This document shows positions 1 to 8,546 of a stretch of DNA of 64,000 nucleotides, in pieces. Every line of letters begins with the position of its first letter. The first letter of the stretch is position 1. Made by a program: the position numbers and the translations under genes. Below the pieces are notes generated by a model. It did no database searches. It was not told where the DNA came from and was given only the letters and a program-made list of their open reading frames with translations. The stretch comes from Pseudomonas sp. GGS8 (GTDB taxonomy: Bacteria > Pseudomonadota > Gammaproteobacteria > Pseudomonadales > Pseudomonadaceae), in assembly GCF_024168645.1 (NCBI RefSeq), contig NZ_JALJWF010000001.1, positions 3,041,501 through 3,105,500 of the forward strand, written 5' to 3'.

Positions 1-1302
1 GACGATCTGGTTGTAATAAAGAATCATCGGGTAAGCCGGGCCGATCCGGTGACCGGAGCAGGACAGCAGCACGGTCAGGATCAAGCGGGTGATGCCGATC
101 CACAGCAGGTACACCAGGATGAACGCGGTGCCGTATTTGAACGTGGCGATGAGTGCCACGGTCAGGCCCAGCAAGGACGTCCACATCGATACACGCTGGT
201 CGAACAACACCACCGAAGTGAACAGGCCGAGGCGTTTCATCCCCAGGCCCAAGGCGCGGGAGTTCTGTCGCAGGTTGTTGCCGTACCAGCGGAACATCAG
301 TTTGCGACTGGCCTTGATGAAGCTCTTTTCCGGTGGGTGTTCCACGGTATGGATCGCGGCGTCAGGCACGTAGAACGTGTCGTAGCCCAGACGCATCAAG
401 CTGAACCAGCTGGACTTGTCGTCGCCGGTCAGGAACTTGAAGCGGCCCAGGCGCCAGTGTTGCAGTGAGTCGCTTTCCACGTCGGCGATGAAGTCCGGGT
501 CGGTCACCACAGTGGCGCGGAACACCGACATCCGGCCGGTCATGGTTAATACACGTTTGGACAGGGCCATGGAGCACATGTTGATGTGACGCTGGGCGAA
601 TCGCAGTTTGTGCCATTCGCTCATGATGTAGCCGCCGCGCACTTCGCAGAACTCGTTGGTGGTCAGGCCGCCGACATTGCCGAACAGCTGGAACCACGGC
701 ACGGTCTTGAGCACGACGCCTTCGGCCAGCACGGTGTCGCCATCGATCACTGCAACCACGGCGCGGTCGTCCGGCAGGTGGCGGGAGATGGCGCGGAAAC
801 CATAGGCCAGGCCATCGCGCTTGCCAGTGCCGGGAATGCGCACGAAGTCGAGCTTGACCCGTGTCGGCGGGTTCATGCGTTTCCAGAGGCTCTTGACCAG
901 CAGCTCATCGGACATTTCGACGATGGAGCACACCACGGTAGTCGGCAGGCCGCAGTCGATGGCCTCGCGGATCACCGAGCTGTAGACCTGAGCAGTGGTC
1001 AGCGCATCGATACGGAAGCTGGTGACCATCAGAAACACGTGGGACGGGTTCGCCTCTTTGCCCAGCTTGCGCACTTTGCGCCGCAGGTGCGGGTAGACCA
1101 CGTACAGAAACAGCATGCCGCGCAAAAAGTGCGTGGCACCCATCGAGTAGCGCCAGATACCGACGATACCGATCAGGAAGATGAAGTCCTTCGACTCGGA
1201 GTCGAACGTGGACGGAGGCAACGCCATGGCGATGCCCATTAATAAACTTAGGTAAAACAGCCAACCGGCGGCCTGAAGTAGGCCGTGCTTTAGCCTGTGC
1301 AT
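1..1302 (-). CDS. alg8: Alginate synthase glycosyltransferase Alg8 (3' end outside window)
   Basis: Polymerising glycosyltransferase of alginate synthesis. It is a family 2 inner-membrane enzyme that uses GDP-mannuronate and works with Alg44. The reading frame starts at ATG 1302 ([14 protein letters not shown]) and is open to the window edge, giving 434 codons; the family is about 494 residues, so roughly 60 C-terminal residues are missing. A hydrophobic N-terminal segment, the IDGD acidic motif near residue 187 and a TGDD motif further on fit a GT2 catalytic domain. The last visible residues, NQIV, lie in the C-terminal membrane region. It follows algD by about 200 bp in the same direction, as in the canonical algD-alg8-alg44 order. 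The gap contains a REP pair. Identification rests on the near-identical N-terminus to the remembered P. aeruginosa Alg8. Confidence 0.95.
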   Translation of the reverse strand, partial: MHRLKHGLLQAAGWLFYLSLLMGIAMALPPSTFDSESKDFIFLIGIVGIWRYSMGATHFLRGMLFLYVVYPHLRRKVRKLGKEANPSHVFLMVTSFRIDALTTAQVYSSVIREAIDCGLPTTVVCSIVEMSDELLVKSLWKRMNPPTRVKLDFVRIPGTGKRDGLAYGFRAISRHLPDDRAVVAVIDGDTVLAEGVVLKTVPWFQLFGNVGGLTTNEFCEVRGGYIMSEWHKLRFAQRHINMCSMALSKRVLTMTGRMSVFRATVVTDPDFIADVESDSLQHWRLGRFKFLTGDDKSSWFSLMRLGYDTFYVPDAAIHTVEHPPEKSFIKASRKLMFRWYGNNLRQNSRALGLGMKRLGLFTSVVLFDQRVSMWTSLLGLTVALIATFKYGTAFILVYLLWIGITRLILTVLLSCSGHRIGPAYPMILYYNQIV

Positions 1303-1410
1303 AATCTGCATCCGTCTCGATCTCGGGCGAGCCTGTGGGGTGGCCCGATGGGGTTAAGGCAGGCCTGTGAAAACTGACGTCACCCACTCTGGATGACGCC
1401 AGAAATCCTG

Positions 1411-1495
1411 GTAGGAGCTGCCGCTGGCTGCGATCTTTTGGCGTCAGTGAGATCGCTGAAAATCAAAAGATTGCAGGCTTCGCCAGCACCTACAC
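1411..1495. repeat. REP-like inverted pair between algD and alg8
   Basis: The left arm begins GTAGGAGCTGCCGCTGGCTG. The right arm is its imperfect reverse complement ending in CACCTACA, and both arms carry the CGATCTTTT/AAAAGAT extension. This is the 'TAGGAGCTGCCG' type of REP pair common in P. fluorescens-group genomes. It lies inside the alginate operon, between the algD stop and the alg8 start. Confidence 0.75.
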
Positions 1496-1505
1496 AGATG
1501 CAGCG

Positions 1506-2822
1506 TTACCAGCAGATGCCTTCAGTCCGGCCACTCACACTGGTGGTTTTGGACATGAAGCCGACCAGGTCGACCACTTGCTTGCCGTGCGGTGCTTCCA
1601 GTGCCAGGGCGCGGAATTTCTCGTCACGGTTGCCGAGGATGATCACGTCGGAGTTGTTGATCACGTCCTCGAAGTTCGAGTTGAGCAAGGACGAGACGTG
1701 AGGGATCTTCGACTCGATGTAATCCTTGTTCGCACCGTGGACACGGGCGTACTCGACGTTGCTGTCGTAGATGCTCAGGTCGTAGCCCTTGCCGATCAGC
1801 ATTTCCGCCAGGTCGACCAGCGGGCTTTCGCGCAGGTCGTCGGTGCCGGCCTTGAAGCTCAGGCCCAGCAGGGCGACTTTGCGCTTGTCGTGGCTGGAGA
1901 CGATGTCGAACGCGTTCTGCACTTGGGACTCGTTACTGCGCATCAGCGAGTTGAGCAGCGGTGCATCCACGTCCAGGGAACTGGCGCGGTAGGTCAGGGC
2001 GCGGACGTCTTTCGGCAGGCAGGAGCCGCCAAATGCGAAGCCAGGACGCATGTAGTATTGGGACAGGTTCAGCGTCTTGTCCTGGCAGACCACTTCCATC
2101 ACTTCACGACCATCGACGCCGACAGCCTTGGCGATGTTGCCGATCTCGTTGGCAAAGGTCACTTTGGTGGCGTGCCACACGTTGCAGGTGTACTTGATCA
2201 TCTCGGCAACGGCGATGTCCTTGCGGATGATCGGCGCATCGAGTTCTTCGTACAGCGATTGCAGAACGTCGCCCGAAGCCTTGTCGAACTCGCCGATGAC
2301 GGTCATTGGCGGCTGGTCGTAGTCGGCGATCGCGGTGCTTTCACGCAGGAACTCAGGGTTCACGGCAACGCCGAAGTCGACGCCTGCTTTCTTGCCGGAG
2401 CAGTCTTCGAGAATCGGGATGACCACGTTTGCCACGGTGCCCGGCAACACGGTGCTGCGCACGACGATGGTGTGGCGGGTGGTTTTGTCACGCAGAACAA
2501 AACCGATTTCGCGGCACACGGCCTCGATGTAGTTCAGTTCCAGGTCGCCGTTCTTTTTGCTCGGCGTGCCGACGCAGATCATCGACAGGTCGGTGTCGCG
2601 AATCGCTTCGGCGAAGTTGGTCGTACCGCGCAGACGGCCAGTCTCGATGCCCTGTTTCAGAAGTTCGCCCAGACCGGGTTCAACGATCGGCGAACGACCG
2701 GCGTTGATCATATCGATCTTGTCTTTGGCAACATCGACGCCAACGACGTCATGGCCCCGTGCAGACAGGCAACCGGCACAAACTGCACCGACGTAACCCA
2801 AACCAAATATGCTGATGCGCAT
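1506..2822 (-). CDS. algD: GDP-mannose 6-dehydrogenase AlgD
   Basis: Catalyses NAD+-dependent four-electron oxidation of GDP-mannose to GDP-mannuronate, the committed step of alginate synthesis in the cytoplasm. The protein is 438 residues against about 436 for the family. The N-terminal Rossmann motif GLGYVG is at residues 7-12. A central UDP/GDP-sugar dehydrogenase domain carries the catalytic cysteine in GGSCLPKD (about residue 268), followed by the C-terminal nucleotide-sugar-binding domain. Start ATG 2822 is preceded by an AGAGG ribosome site. It is the first gene of the alginate operon, with alg8 downstream. In pseudomonads this promoter is typically AlgU-dependent with far-upstream activator sites; the 356-bp upstream region is described separately. 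Confidence 0.98.
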   Translation of the reverse strand: MRISIFGLGYVGAVCAGCLSARGHDVVGVDVAKDKIDMINAGRSPIVEPGLGELLKQGIETGRLRGTTNFAEAIRDTDLSMICVGTPSKKNGDLELNYIEAVCREIGFVLRDKTTRHTIVVRSTVLPGTVANVVIPILEDCSGKKAGVDFGVAVNPEFLRESTAIADYDQPPMTVIGEFDKASGDVLQSLYEELDAPIIRKDIAVAEMIKYTCNVWHATKVTFANEIGNIAKAVGVDGREVMEVVCQDKTLNLSQYYMRPGFAFGGSCLPKDVRALTYRASSLDVDAPLLNSLMRSNESQVQNAFDIVSSHDKRKVALLGLSFKAGTDDLRESPLVDLAEMLIGKGYDLSIYDSNVEYARVHGANKDYIESKIPHVSSLLNSNFEDVINNSDVIILGNRDEKFRALALEAPHGKQVVDLVGFMSKTTSVSGRTEGICW

Positions 2823-3178
2823 CGCATTTACCTCTCAGTTAATCAAGACTGTGTTCAACAAGCCATTACATGGCCGGAGTTAATGGTGTTCAGCGGTCAT
2901 AGTGCACTCGCAAGTGCGGCCTTAAAGGCGTCACAATGCCGGGTGCAGGCATACTAAGTTCCGAGTGTCTAAATAAGTGCACTCAAGATGTGCGCAACCA
3001 GGCCTTATTGTTATGACGTGCCCTGTTATGCAGCCGACCCTCTAATCAGAGGACGTTCGTGCAAAGGTCTTGCGCGCTCAATGCCAGGTCAGAAGCCCGT
3101 AAATCAAGCGGTTGGGTGCTCGGGTGAGCACGTTTATAGGGGCGCAGCCGTGGCCTTGTAGGGGATACTAATGGTGCG
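2823..3178 (-). promoter_or_regulatory. algD upstream regulatory region (candidate sites only)
   Basis: There is no gene here. Visible elements: a perfect inverted repeat GCCAT-TAC-ATGGC at 2862-2874, which resembles the GCCATTAC core I recall for AmrZ sites; two copies of AGTGCACTC at 2901-2909 and 2976-2984; a minus-strand GGAACTT (about 2955-2961) that could be an AlgU -35, though no good -10 follows at 16-17 bp; and CGTTCGT at 3054-3060, which matches seven bases of the AlgR core. The region's role in controlling algD is expected from the family. The individual site assignments are guesses. Confidence 0.4.
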
Positions 3179-3493
3179 TTATCTCCTGTCCTTCATGTGT
3201 TGCTCAAACAAGTGATCCATAAGTTCAAGTTGATGTGACAACTTCGCTATCGGGATCTCTTCTCTGTGTAAGTTATCTCGTACGTTCGCCGAGAGAATAG
3301 TTACGGGTGGTATGAGCGGCGCATTTGGACATAGTTCCTGTCCACCCATCGCGATTTCTGAAATTTCTTGAAATATTGAAAAAGATGGCACTGCTCTCAT
3401 ATTGATAGCACGTGCCTTTTCGCCCTTTATATATAGGGTGATTGTTACCTTGGGTACTTTTTTGCCACTACTCATAAAAATTTTCAGTGCCAC
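3179..3493 (-). CDS. Hypothetical AT-rich orphan protein
   Basis: Open frame of about 104 codons if started at GTG 3493, or 98 codons from the internal ATG. I do not recognise the product. It has no evident signal peptide or membrane helix; the N-terminal third is rich in Lys and beta-branched residues (KKVPKVTITLYIKGEKA), and the C-terminus looks helical and charged (LELMDHLFEQHMKDRR). No clear Shine-Dalgarno is seen at either start. Base composition and codon use are much more AT-rich than the neighbours, suggesting recent acquisition or a non-coding stretch. It lies upstream of algD in the same direction. Equally possible: a spurious frame in an AT-rich island. Confidence 0.4.
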   Translation of the reverse strand: MALKIFMSSGKKVPKVTITLYIKGEKARAINMRAVPSFSIFQEISEIAMGGQELCPNAPLIPPVTILSANVRDNLHREEIPIAKLSHQLELMDHLFEQHMKDRR

Positions 3494-3657
3494 TACTGAA
3501 AAAAATCAGCAAAGTCGAGTGAAACAAAAGTTAGAAAATGGAGTGATTGTTTTTTGGCGCCAATAAGTCGGCGAAAAAGGCGAGGATTGTTCGAGGATCG
3601 AAGGGATGGCGCACGACGAAGTTGTCCATGTCGTGCGCTGATTGAGTGCGGGTCTGG

Positions 3658-4437
3658 TTACTCCGGTGCGTGATCGCGCAGGAACACCAGATTGTCCGGT
3701 TTAGACTGCTCGCTGCTGTAGCGATAACCCTGAACATCGAACTGCTTGAGGGCGGCCGGGTCATTGATGCGTTCTTCGATGACGAAGCGGCTCATCATCC
3801 CGCGGGCCTTTTTCGCGTAGAAGCTGATGATTTTGTACTGGCCGTTCTTCAAGTCCTTGAATTCGGTATTGATGATGCGCGCGTTCAAGGCACTGCGTTT
3901 GACCGCCGAGAAGTACTCATTGGAGGCCAGGTTCAGCAGCACGTCATCGCCTTGATCGGCCAGCGCTTCGTTCAGCCATTCGCTGATCCGCGTGCCCCAG
4001 AAGGCATACAGGTCCTTGCCGCGGGCATTGGCCAGTTTGGTGCCCATCTCCAGCCGATAGGGCTGCATCAGGTCCAGAGGGCGCAGCAGGCCGTACAGGC
4101 CGGAGAGCATGCGCAAGTGCTGCTGGGCATAATCGAAGTCGGCTTCGCTGAAGGTTTGTGCATTCAGGCCGGTGTACACGTCGCCCTTGAACGCCAGCAA
4201 GGCCTGCTTGGCGTTGGCCGGGGTGAAGGCCGGGGTCCAGCTGCCAAAACGTGCGGCATTGAGGCCGCCAATTTTGTCGGAGACGTGCATCAGCTCGCTG
4301 ATCTGCGCCGGCGTCAGGTCGCGCAGTTGCAGGATCAGTTCCTGAGAGTGGTCGAGGTATTGCGGCTGAGTGAAGCGCTGGGTCGCCGGCGGTGTTTCGT
4401 AATCGAGGGTCTTGGCGGGGGAAATCACCATCAGCAT
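3658..4437 (-). CDS. yaaA: Peroxide stress protein YaaA (UPF0246)
   Basis: Cytoplasmic DNA-binding protein of the YaaA/DUF328 family. In E. coli it limits free intracellular iron and oxidative DNA damage during peroxide stress. The start was set at ATG 4437 ([14 protein letters not shown]) because AGGAG sits 8 bases upstream; this gives 259 residues, the family's usual length. A longer open frame reaches upstream through a REP element and is not credible. Family signatures [15 protein letters not shown] at the N-terminus and the C-terminal [16 protein letters not shown] segment are present. Single-gene unit; no OxyR site was identified by eye. Confidence 0.95.
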   Translation of the reverse strand: MLMVISPAKTLDYETPPATQRFTQPQYLDHSQELILQLRDLTPAQISELMHVSDKIGGLNAARFGSWTPAFTPANAKQALLAFKGDVYTGLNAQTFSEADFDYAQQHLRMLSGLYGLLRPLDLMQPYRLEMGTKLANARGKDLYAFWGTRISEWLNEALADQGDDVLLNLASNEYFSAVKRSALNARIINTEFKDLKNGQYKIISFYAKKARGMMSRFVIEERINDPAALKQFDVQGYRYSSEQSKPDNLVFLRDHAPE

Positions 4438-4550
4438 GAAGTCGGCTCCTTTAATCGTGGGGGCGATTCTAGGGGGTTGTCTGTGTTGACTCCAGCTATG
4501 GGTGTCATAGGTGATCGGTGGTGAGCTTGGTCCTGATGGCGGGAGGAGAA

Positions 4551-4688
4551 CCTGTGGCGAGGGGGCTTGCCCCCGTTCGACCGCGAAGCGGTCGCAAAAC
4601 GGCTGCATGCGTTTTACCTGTAGGAACGGGGACGCAGTTTTTGGGGCTGCTTCGCAACCCGACGGGGGCAAGCCCCCTCGCCACAGGG
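4551..4688. repeat. Long REP/BIME inverted pair (GGCGAGGGGGCTTGCCCCCG type)
   Basis: The left arm CTGTGGCGAGGGGGCTTGCC is repeated as an inverted copy at the right end (CCCCTCGCCACAGG). The interior arms GACCGCGAAGCGGTC and GGGGCTGCTTCGCAACCC are also REP-like. About 138 bp, between divergent yaaA and the deacetylase gene. The same family recurs at 30871-31004 and 51265-51398. Confidence 0.85.
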
Positions 4689-4746
4689 GTTCGATGAGCC
4701 GCGATCGGCTATAGTGCCGCGCGGGTTTTGTTATGGAGACATCCCA

Positions 4747-5871
4747 TTGCGTATTGTTTTTCTATTCTTCGCCTCGCTGTTGAGCTTCGCTGCCCAAGCG
4801 GCGCCAGGCGATGTGGCGACGCTGGATCGCAGCACCTGGCCTGAGCAGCTCAGCAACCCGACCGTGTTCGACGTTGCCTCCCGGGCCGAAATCCTTATGT
4901 TCGCCCGCGTCCTGTTGGCCAGCGAATCGCTGGATGAAGCAGGCCTGGCTCAACGCCTGGGCCTGCGCACTGTCAATCTGGAGTCGGTCAACCAGCTGCG
5001 TCAGCGCATGTGGCAGCGTTTGCTGAGCAACTACAACTTCGCCCAGCAGAGTTGCGATCAGGATGCCTCTTTCTGTTTCCTGGTCGAGGACATGGACACC
5101 CTGCGCGAGCAAGCGGCCAAGTTTCAGATCAGCGACGACAGCTACTACATCAAGTGGGCCGAGCCGAGCCGGTTGTTCCACGCCCAGTACCTTGATGAGC
5201 AATTGCGCAAGGCCGCGCTGTTCCCGCAGACCAGCAGCGAAGTCGATCGTTTTGGCGACTACGAGCGCAATGGCGATGCCATGAATGACCGTCTGTTCCT
5301 GCTGACCTTCGACAGCGCCGCCAATGCCGCGCCAGATAACACTGCCTGGGTTACCGAGTACCTGCGCAAATCGAACATGAGCGCTACGTTCTTCGTCCTC
5401 GGCAAGGACATTCAGGCCCGCCTGGCTGAACGTTCGGTGACCAGCCTGCAAGGGACCTATTCGCAGCAATGCGTTGGCGTGCAGGGGTGGGAGTTCCGTT
5501 CCCACAGCCACTGGCAAGACTGGCAGGACTCGGTGCGGCGCAGCGCCGAGCTGGTCAAAGGCAAGTTGCCGGAGAACTACGTACCGCTGTTTCGTCCGCC
5601 CGATGGCCAGCGTCGGTCCGATGCTGAAGGCTTCTTCAGGTCTCAGGGTTTGCAGGTGGCATTGTGGGACATCGATGCCCAGGACGGCGCCGGCAAGCTC
5701 AAGGGTAACCAGAGTGCGCAACGGGTGCTGACCCTGATGCTGCTGTGGCGACACGGGGTGATCAACTTCAATGTGAAGCAGGATGCACTGAAAACCGCGA
5801 TGCCTTGGCTCATCACGCGAACGGCGCCAAGCGGGATCGGTTGGGAAAACTGTCAGGACGCGTTTCGCTGA
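4747..5871 (+). CDS. Exported NodB-like polysaccharide deacetylase family protein
   Basis: Predicted secreted or periplasmic protein of the polysaccharide deacetylase (CE4) superfamily, substrate unknown. TTG 4747 was chosen as start because GGAGA lies 7 bases upstream and it gives a clean signal peptide ([18 protein letters not shown], cleavage about residue 18). The mature part is 374 residues minus the leader. A NodB-like domain occupies the second half: LLTFDS (motif 1), [16 protein letters not shown] (motif 2), FRPPDG (motif 3) and LWDID (motif 4). Motif 1 has TFDS rather than TFDD, and motif 2 lacks a clean HxxxH, so metal binding may be altered or lost. It stands alone between yaaA and phoH. 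Function as an active deacetylase is uncertain. Confidence 0.8.
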   Translation: MRIVFLFFASLLSFAAQAAPGDVATLDRSTWPEQLSNPTVFDVASRAEILMFARVLLASESLDEAGLAQRLGLRTVNLESVNQLRQRMWQRLLSNYNFAQQSCDQDASFCFLVEDMDTLREQAAKFQISDDSYYIKWAEPSRLFHAQYLDEQLRKAALFPQTSSEVDRFGDYERNGDAMNDRLFLLTFDSAANAAPDNTAWVTEYLRKSNMSATFFVLGKDIQARLAERSVTSLQGTYSQQCVGVQGWEFRSHSHWQDWQDSVRRSAELVKGKLPENYVPLFRPPDGQRRSDAEGFFRSQGLQVALWDIDAQDGAGKLKGNQSAQRVLTLMLLWRHGVINFNVKQDALKTAMPWLITRTAPSGIGWENCQDAFR

Positions 5872-6049
5872 AACGGGAAAAGCCCGTAAACATTGGGCCA
5901 GAGGCGTTTCTGGAAGAGATTTCGATGCAGGCGGACTTCCGACTTTAGCGGGGTGCTGGCAGTCCGCCAAGTGCTATTGGTCATTCTGAAAAATAAACTT
6001 CAAAAAAACGTCAAAGTGCTTTTTTCTGTCATGTGTTTTGGAGTATTAC

Positions 6050-6137
6050 GAAGACAGACCGCCGAAACCTGCAACACAGGTGGCGTCTTCCAAGACTCCG
6101 TTTGGGTTGCAATCACTTGAGTCTGAGCAGGTGATTT
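6050..6137 (+). ncRNA. Structured RNA element in the leader of the phoH gene
   Basis: In the 335-bp gap before phoH, GAAGAC (6050-6055) pairs with GTCTTC (6085-6090). Inside it, GCC pairs with GGC, and ACCTG pairs with CAGGT (6077-6081) around loop CAACA, giving a 14-bp interrupted stem. Next, AGACTC (6093-6098) can pair with GAGTCT (6119-6124). Alternatively ATCACTT (from about 6111) can pair with AGGTGAT further on; the last two pairings exclude each other. The pairings are directly visible. A role as cis-regulatory leader or separate small RNA is inference. Confidence 0.4.
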
Positions 6138-6206
6138 CGGTGGCCACTTCGAGGCGCAGCACTGTCATGGTATTGCGTCGACTGGCTCCCACAAAGGTGA
6201 CCGAGT

Positions 6207-7598
6207 ATGGATGATCACGGACGTAGCCCTTCCAACCAGCCAATCCTTTATGTACTCGATACCAACGTATTGATTCACGATCCAAACGCCCTGCTTAACT
6301 TCGAAGAACACCACGTCGCGATCCCGATGACCGTGCTTGAAGAGCTGGACAAGCTCAAGAGCGGGCCTCACAGCGTTGCAGCGGAATGCCGTCAGGCCAT
6401 TCGGCTGATCGACAAGACCCTGGGCGATGCCAGCCCCGAAGACGTCGAACTCGGCGTTCCCATCCAGCGAGGCAAGAGTGGGCCGAAGGGCTTGCTGTCA
6501 ATTCTGATGAGCAAGCGTGCCGAGCCGAACATCATTCTGCCCGAGCACCTGAACGACAACATCATCATCAACCAGCTGATCGACCTGCGCGCGCGTGATG
6601 CAAAACTGCCCGTGGTGCTGGTCACAAAAGACATCAACATGCGCCTCAAGGCCCGGGCTTGTGGGATCGCGGCCGAGGACTACAGCACCGACCAACTGGT
6701 CGACGACGTTTCGTTGCTGCCCAACGGTTATCACAACATGACTGGCTCCTTCTGGGACCGGGTGAGCAAAGTCGAAACCCGGCAGGATCATGGCCGCACC
6801 TGGCATCAGGTGCAGCTGATCGACAACCTGCCTGCCGTGCATGTCAACGAGTTCATCATCGACGAACAGGGCTTCGTCGGCTGGATCAAGGAAATCCAGG
6901 TCGACAAGTTGCTGATCCTCGATCTGCATCAGGAGCCTCTGTTGCACCAGGAAGCCTGGGGCCTGAAACCGCGTGACATCTATCAAAGCCTGGCGCTGTA
7001 CGCCTTGCTCGATCCGGACATTCATCTGGTCAACCTGTCCGGCGCGGCCGGTTCCGGTAAAACCATCCTGGCCCTGGCGGCGGCCATCGAGCAGACCATG
7101 GTCAGCAAACGCTACCGGCGCATCATTGCCACCCGCAGCGTGCAGGGGCTCGACCAGGAAATCGGTTTCCTGCCCGGCACCGAAGCGGAAAAGATGGAGC
7201 CTTGGCTGGGCGCCATCACCGATAACCTCGAAGCCTTGCACATGGATGACGAGAACACCCATGGCAGCGTCGACTACATCCTCAGCAAAGTGCCGTTGCA
7301 GTTCAAATCCCTCAACTACATTCGAGGCCGCAGCTTCCAGCAGAGTCTGATTTTGATCGATGAATGCCAGAACCTCACGCCGCACCAGATGAAAACCATC
7401 ATCACCCGTGCCGGCGCCGGTTCCAAAGTGGTGTGCCTGGGCAACCTGGCGCAGATCGACACCCCTTACCTGTCCGCGACCAGCTCCGGGCTGACGTACC
7501 TGACCGAGCGCTTCAAAGACTTCCCCAACGGTGTACACATCACCCTGCAAGGGGTGCCACGTTCGATTCTGGCCGAATACGCCGAATCGCATCTGTAA
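6207..7598 (+). CDS. PIN domain-PhoH ATPase fusion protein
   Basis: 463-residue protein of the PhoH2-type family: an N-terminal PIN ribonuclease domain joined to a PhoH-type ATPase/helicase. The PIN domain begins near residue 14 with VLDTNVLIHDP (metal-binding Asp). The PhoH domain starts near residue 255 with Walker A GAAGSGKT (about 278-285) and Walker B LILIDECQN (about 380). Related PIN-PhoH proteins are reported to unwind and cleave RNA. The start ATG 6207 has AAGGTG about 8 bases upstream. It is monocistronic, with a strong terminator at 7610-7640 and a structured leader upstream. Confidence 0.93.
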   Translation: MDDHGRSPSNQPILYVLDTNVLIHDPNALLNFEEHHVAIPMTVLEELDKLKSGPHSVAAECRQAIRLIDKTLGDASPEDVELGVPIQRGKSGPKGLLSILMSKRAEPNIILPEHLNDNIIINQLIDLRARDAKLPVVLVTKDINMRLKARACGIAAEDYSTDQLVDDVSLLPNGYHNMTGSFWDRVSKVETRQDHGRTWHQVQLIDNLPAVHVNEFIIDEQGFVGWIKEIQVDKLLILDLHQEPLLHQEAWGLKPRDIYQSLALYALLDPDIHLVNLSGAAGSGKTILALAAAIEQTMVSKRYRRIIATRSVQGLDQEIGFLPGTEAEKMEPWLGAITDNLEALHMDDENTHGSVDYILSKVPLQFKSLNYIRGRSFQQSLILIDECQNLTPHQMKTIITRAGAGSKVVCLGNLAQIDTPYLSATSSGLTYLTERFKDFPNGVHITLQGVPRSILAEYAESHL

Positions 7599-7609
7599 CC
7601 CTCACCAGA

Positions 7610-7640
7610 ACCGGGCGGCCCGAAGCCGCCCGGTTTTTTT
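7610..7640 (+). terminator. Rho-independent terminator of the PhoH gene
   Basis: Stem CCGGGCGGC (7611-7619), loop CCGAA, stem GCCGCCCGG (7625-7633), followed by seven T residues. Confidence 0.93.
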
Positions 7641-7660
7641 ATGCCCGAAAAAATAACCTT

Positions 7661-7748
7661 GTGGGAGCGGGCTTGCCCGCGATGGCATCACCGCGGTGTA
7701 CCTGTTTAACCGCAGCGTCTGCATCGCGGGCAAGCCACGCTCCCACAG
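7661..7748. repeat. REP inverted pair (GTGGGAGCGGGCTTGCCCGC type)
   Basis: The left arm GTGGGAGCGGGCTTGCCCGC and the right arm GCGGGCAAGCCACGCTCCCAC are near-perfect inverted copies about 45 bp apart. It is located between the phoH terminator and moaC. Confidence 0.9.
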
Positions 7749-7830
7749 GGTTCAATGTGATCGGATAATCGTGCGTGCGGAAAATTGACCCGCAGGTTTA
7801 CAATCGATGCTCCTGATCAGGAGTAACGCT

Positions 7831-8304
7831 GTGCTGACTCATCTCGATTCCCAAGGTCGCGCCAATATGGTCGACGTCACCGAAAAAGCCGTGACGTTCC
7901 GCGAAGCGACGGCCCAAGCGCTGGTGCGCATGCTGCCCGAAACCCTGCAGTTGATCGTCAGCGGCGGTCATCCCAAGGGTGATGTGTTCGCCGTGGCGCG
8001 GATCGCCGGCATCCAGGCGGCGAAGAAAACCAGCGATCTGATTCCCCTGTGCCATCCGTTGATGCTCACCGGCGTCAAGGTCGAACTCAGTGCCGAAGGC
8101 GACGACACCGTGCGCATCGTGGCGCGCTGCAAGTTGTCCGGGCAGACCGGCGTCGAGATGGAAGCGCTGACCGCCGCCAGTGTCGCGGCGTTGACCATCT
8201 ATGACATGTGCAAGGCCGTGGATCGTGGCATGACCATCGAGGGCGTGCGGCTGCTGGAAAAACTCGGCGGCAAGAGCGGCCATTTCCTGGCGGAGCAGCC
8301 ATGA
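7831..8304 (+). CDS. moaC: Cyclic pyranopterin monophosphate synthase MoaC
   Basis: Second step of molybdenum cofactor synthesis: forms cyclic pyranopterin monophosphate from the MoaA product. GTG 7831 was chosen (AGGAG at 7819-7823, spacing 7), giving 157 residues, close to the usual 160. Upstream in-frame starts lack a ribosome site. Family features: [14 protein letters not shown] at the N-terminus, [12 protein letters not shown] in the middle, and [11 protein letters not shown] with the catalytic Asp and Lys. The stop overlaps the moaD start (ATGA), so the genes are translationally coupled. Confidence 0.95.
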   Translation: MLTHLDSQGRANMVDVTEKAVTFREATAQALVRMLPETLQLIVSGGHPKGDVFAVARIAGIQAAKKTSDLIPLCHPLMLTGVKVELSAEGDDTVRIVARCKLSGQTGVEMEALTAASVAALTIYDMCKAVDRGMTIEGVRLLEKLGGKSGHFLAEQP

Positions 8305-8543
8305 ACGTGACCGTGAAGTTTTTTGCCCGTTACCGTGAAGCGCTCGGCGTGGACTCGGTGAAGGTTGAAGGTGATTTCGCCACGGTCGACGATGTGCGTG
8401 CGCTGCTGGCCCAACGTGAAGGCGCCGAGGTGTTGAGCGAGCAGAACCTGATGTGCGCCCGCAACGAAGACCTCTGCCAGCTCGACGAGCCGGTCAGCGA
8501 TGGCGATGAAGTGGCTTTCTTTCCGACCGTAACCGGAGGCTGA
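8301..8543 (+). CDS. moaD: Molybdopterin synthase small subunit MoaD
   Basis: Ubiquitin-like sulfur carrier of molybdopterin synthase. 80 residues with the obligatory C-terminal Gly-Gly (FFPTVTGG), which is thiocarboxylated and donates sulfur in MoaE. Beta-grasp pattern throughout. ATG 8301 overlaps the moaC stop by 4 bases; moaE follows after 3 bases. Confidence 0.95.
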   Translation: MNVTVKFFARYREALGVDSVKVEGDFATVDDVRALLAQREGAEVLSEQNLMCARNEDLCQLDEPVSDGDEVAFFPTVTGG

Positions 8544-8546
8544 GCC

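Noticed and set aside
1578..2957. 459-codon open frame on the plus strand
   Set aside because: Antisense shadow of algD.
2949..2961. GGAACTT as a confirmed AlgU promoter of algD
   Set aside because: Good -35 but no TCTGA/TCAAA-like -10 at 16-17 bp, and it is much nearer the gene than expected; kept only as a candidate within the regulatory-region entry.
4561..4680. REP pairs considered as CRISPR-like repeats
   Set aside because: They are single inverted pairs scattered singly, with no regular direct repeats or spacers and no cas genes.
6046..6285. 79-codon minus-strand frame upstream of phoH containing a Cys-rich segment
   Set aside because: It overlaps the phoH start region antisense and lacks a ribosome site. 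The sequence is better explained by the RNA hairpins on the plus strand.
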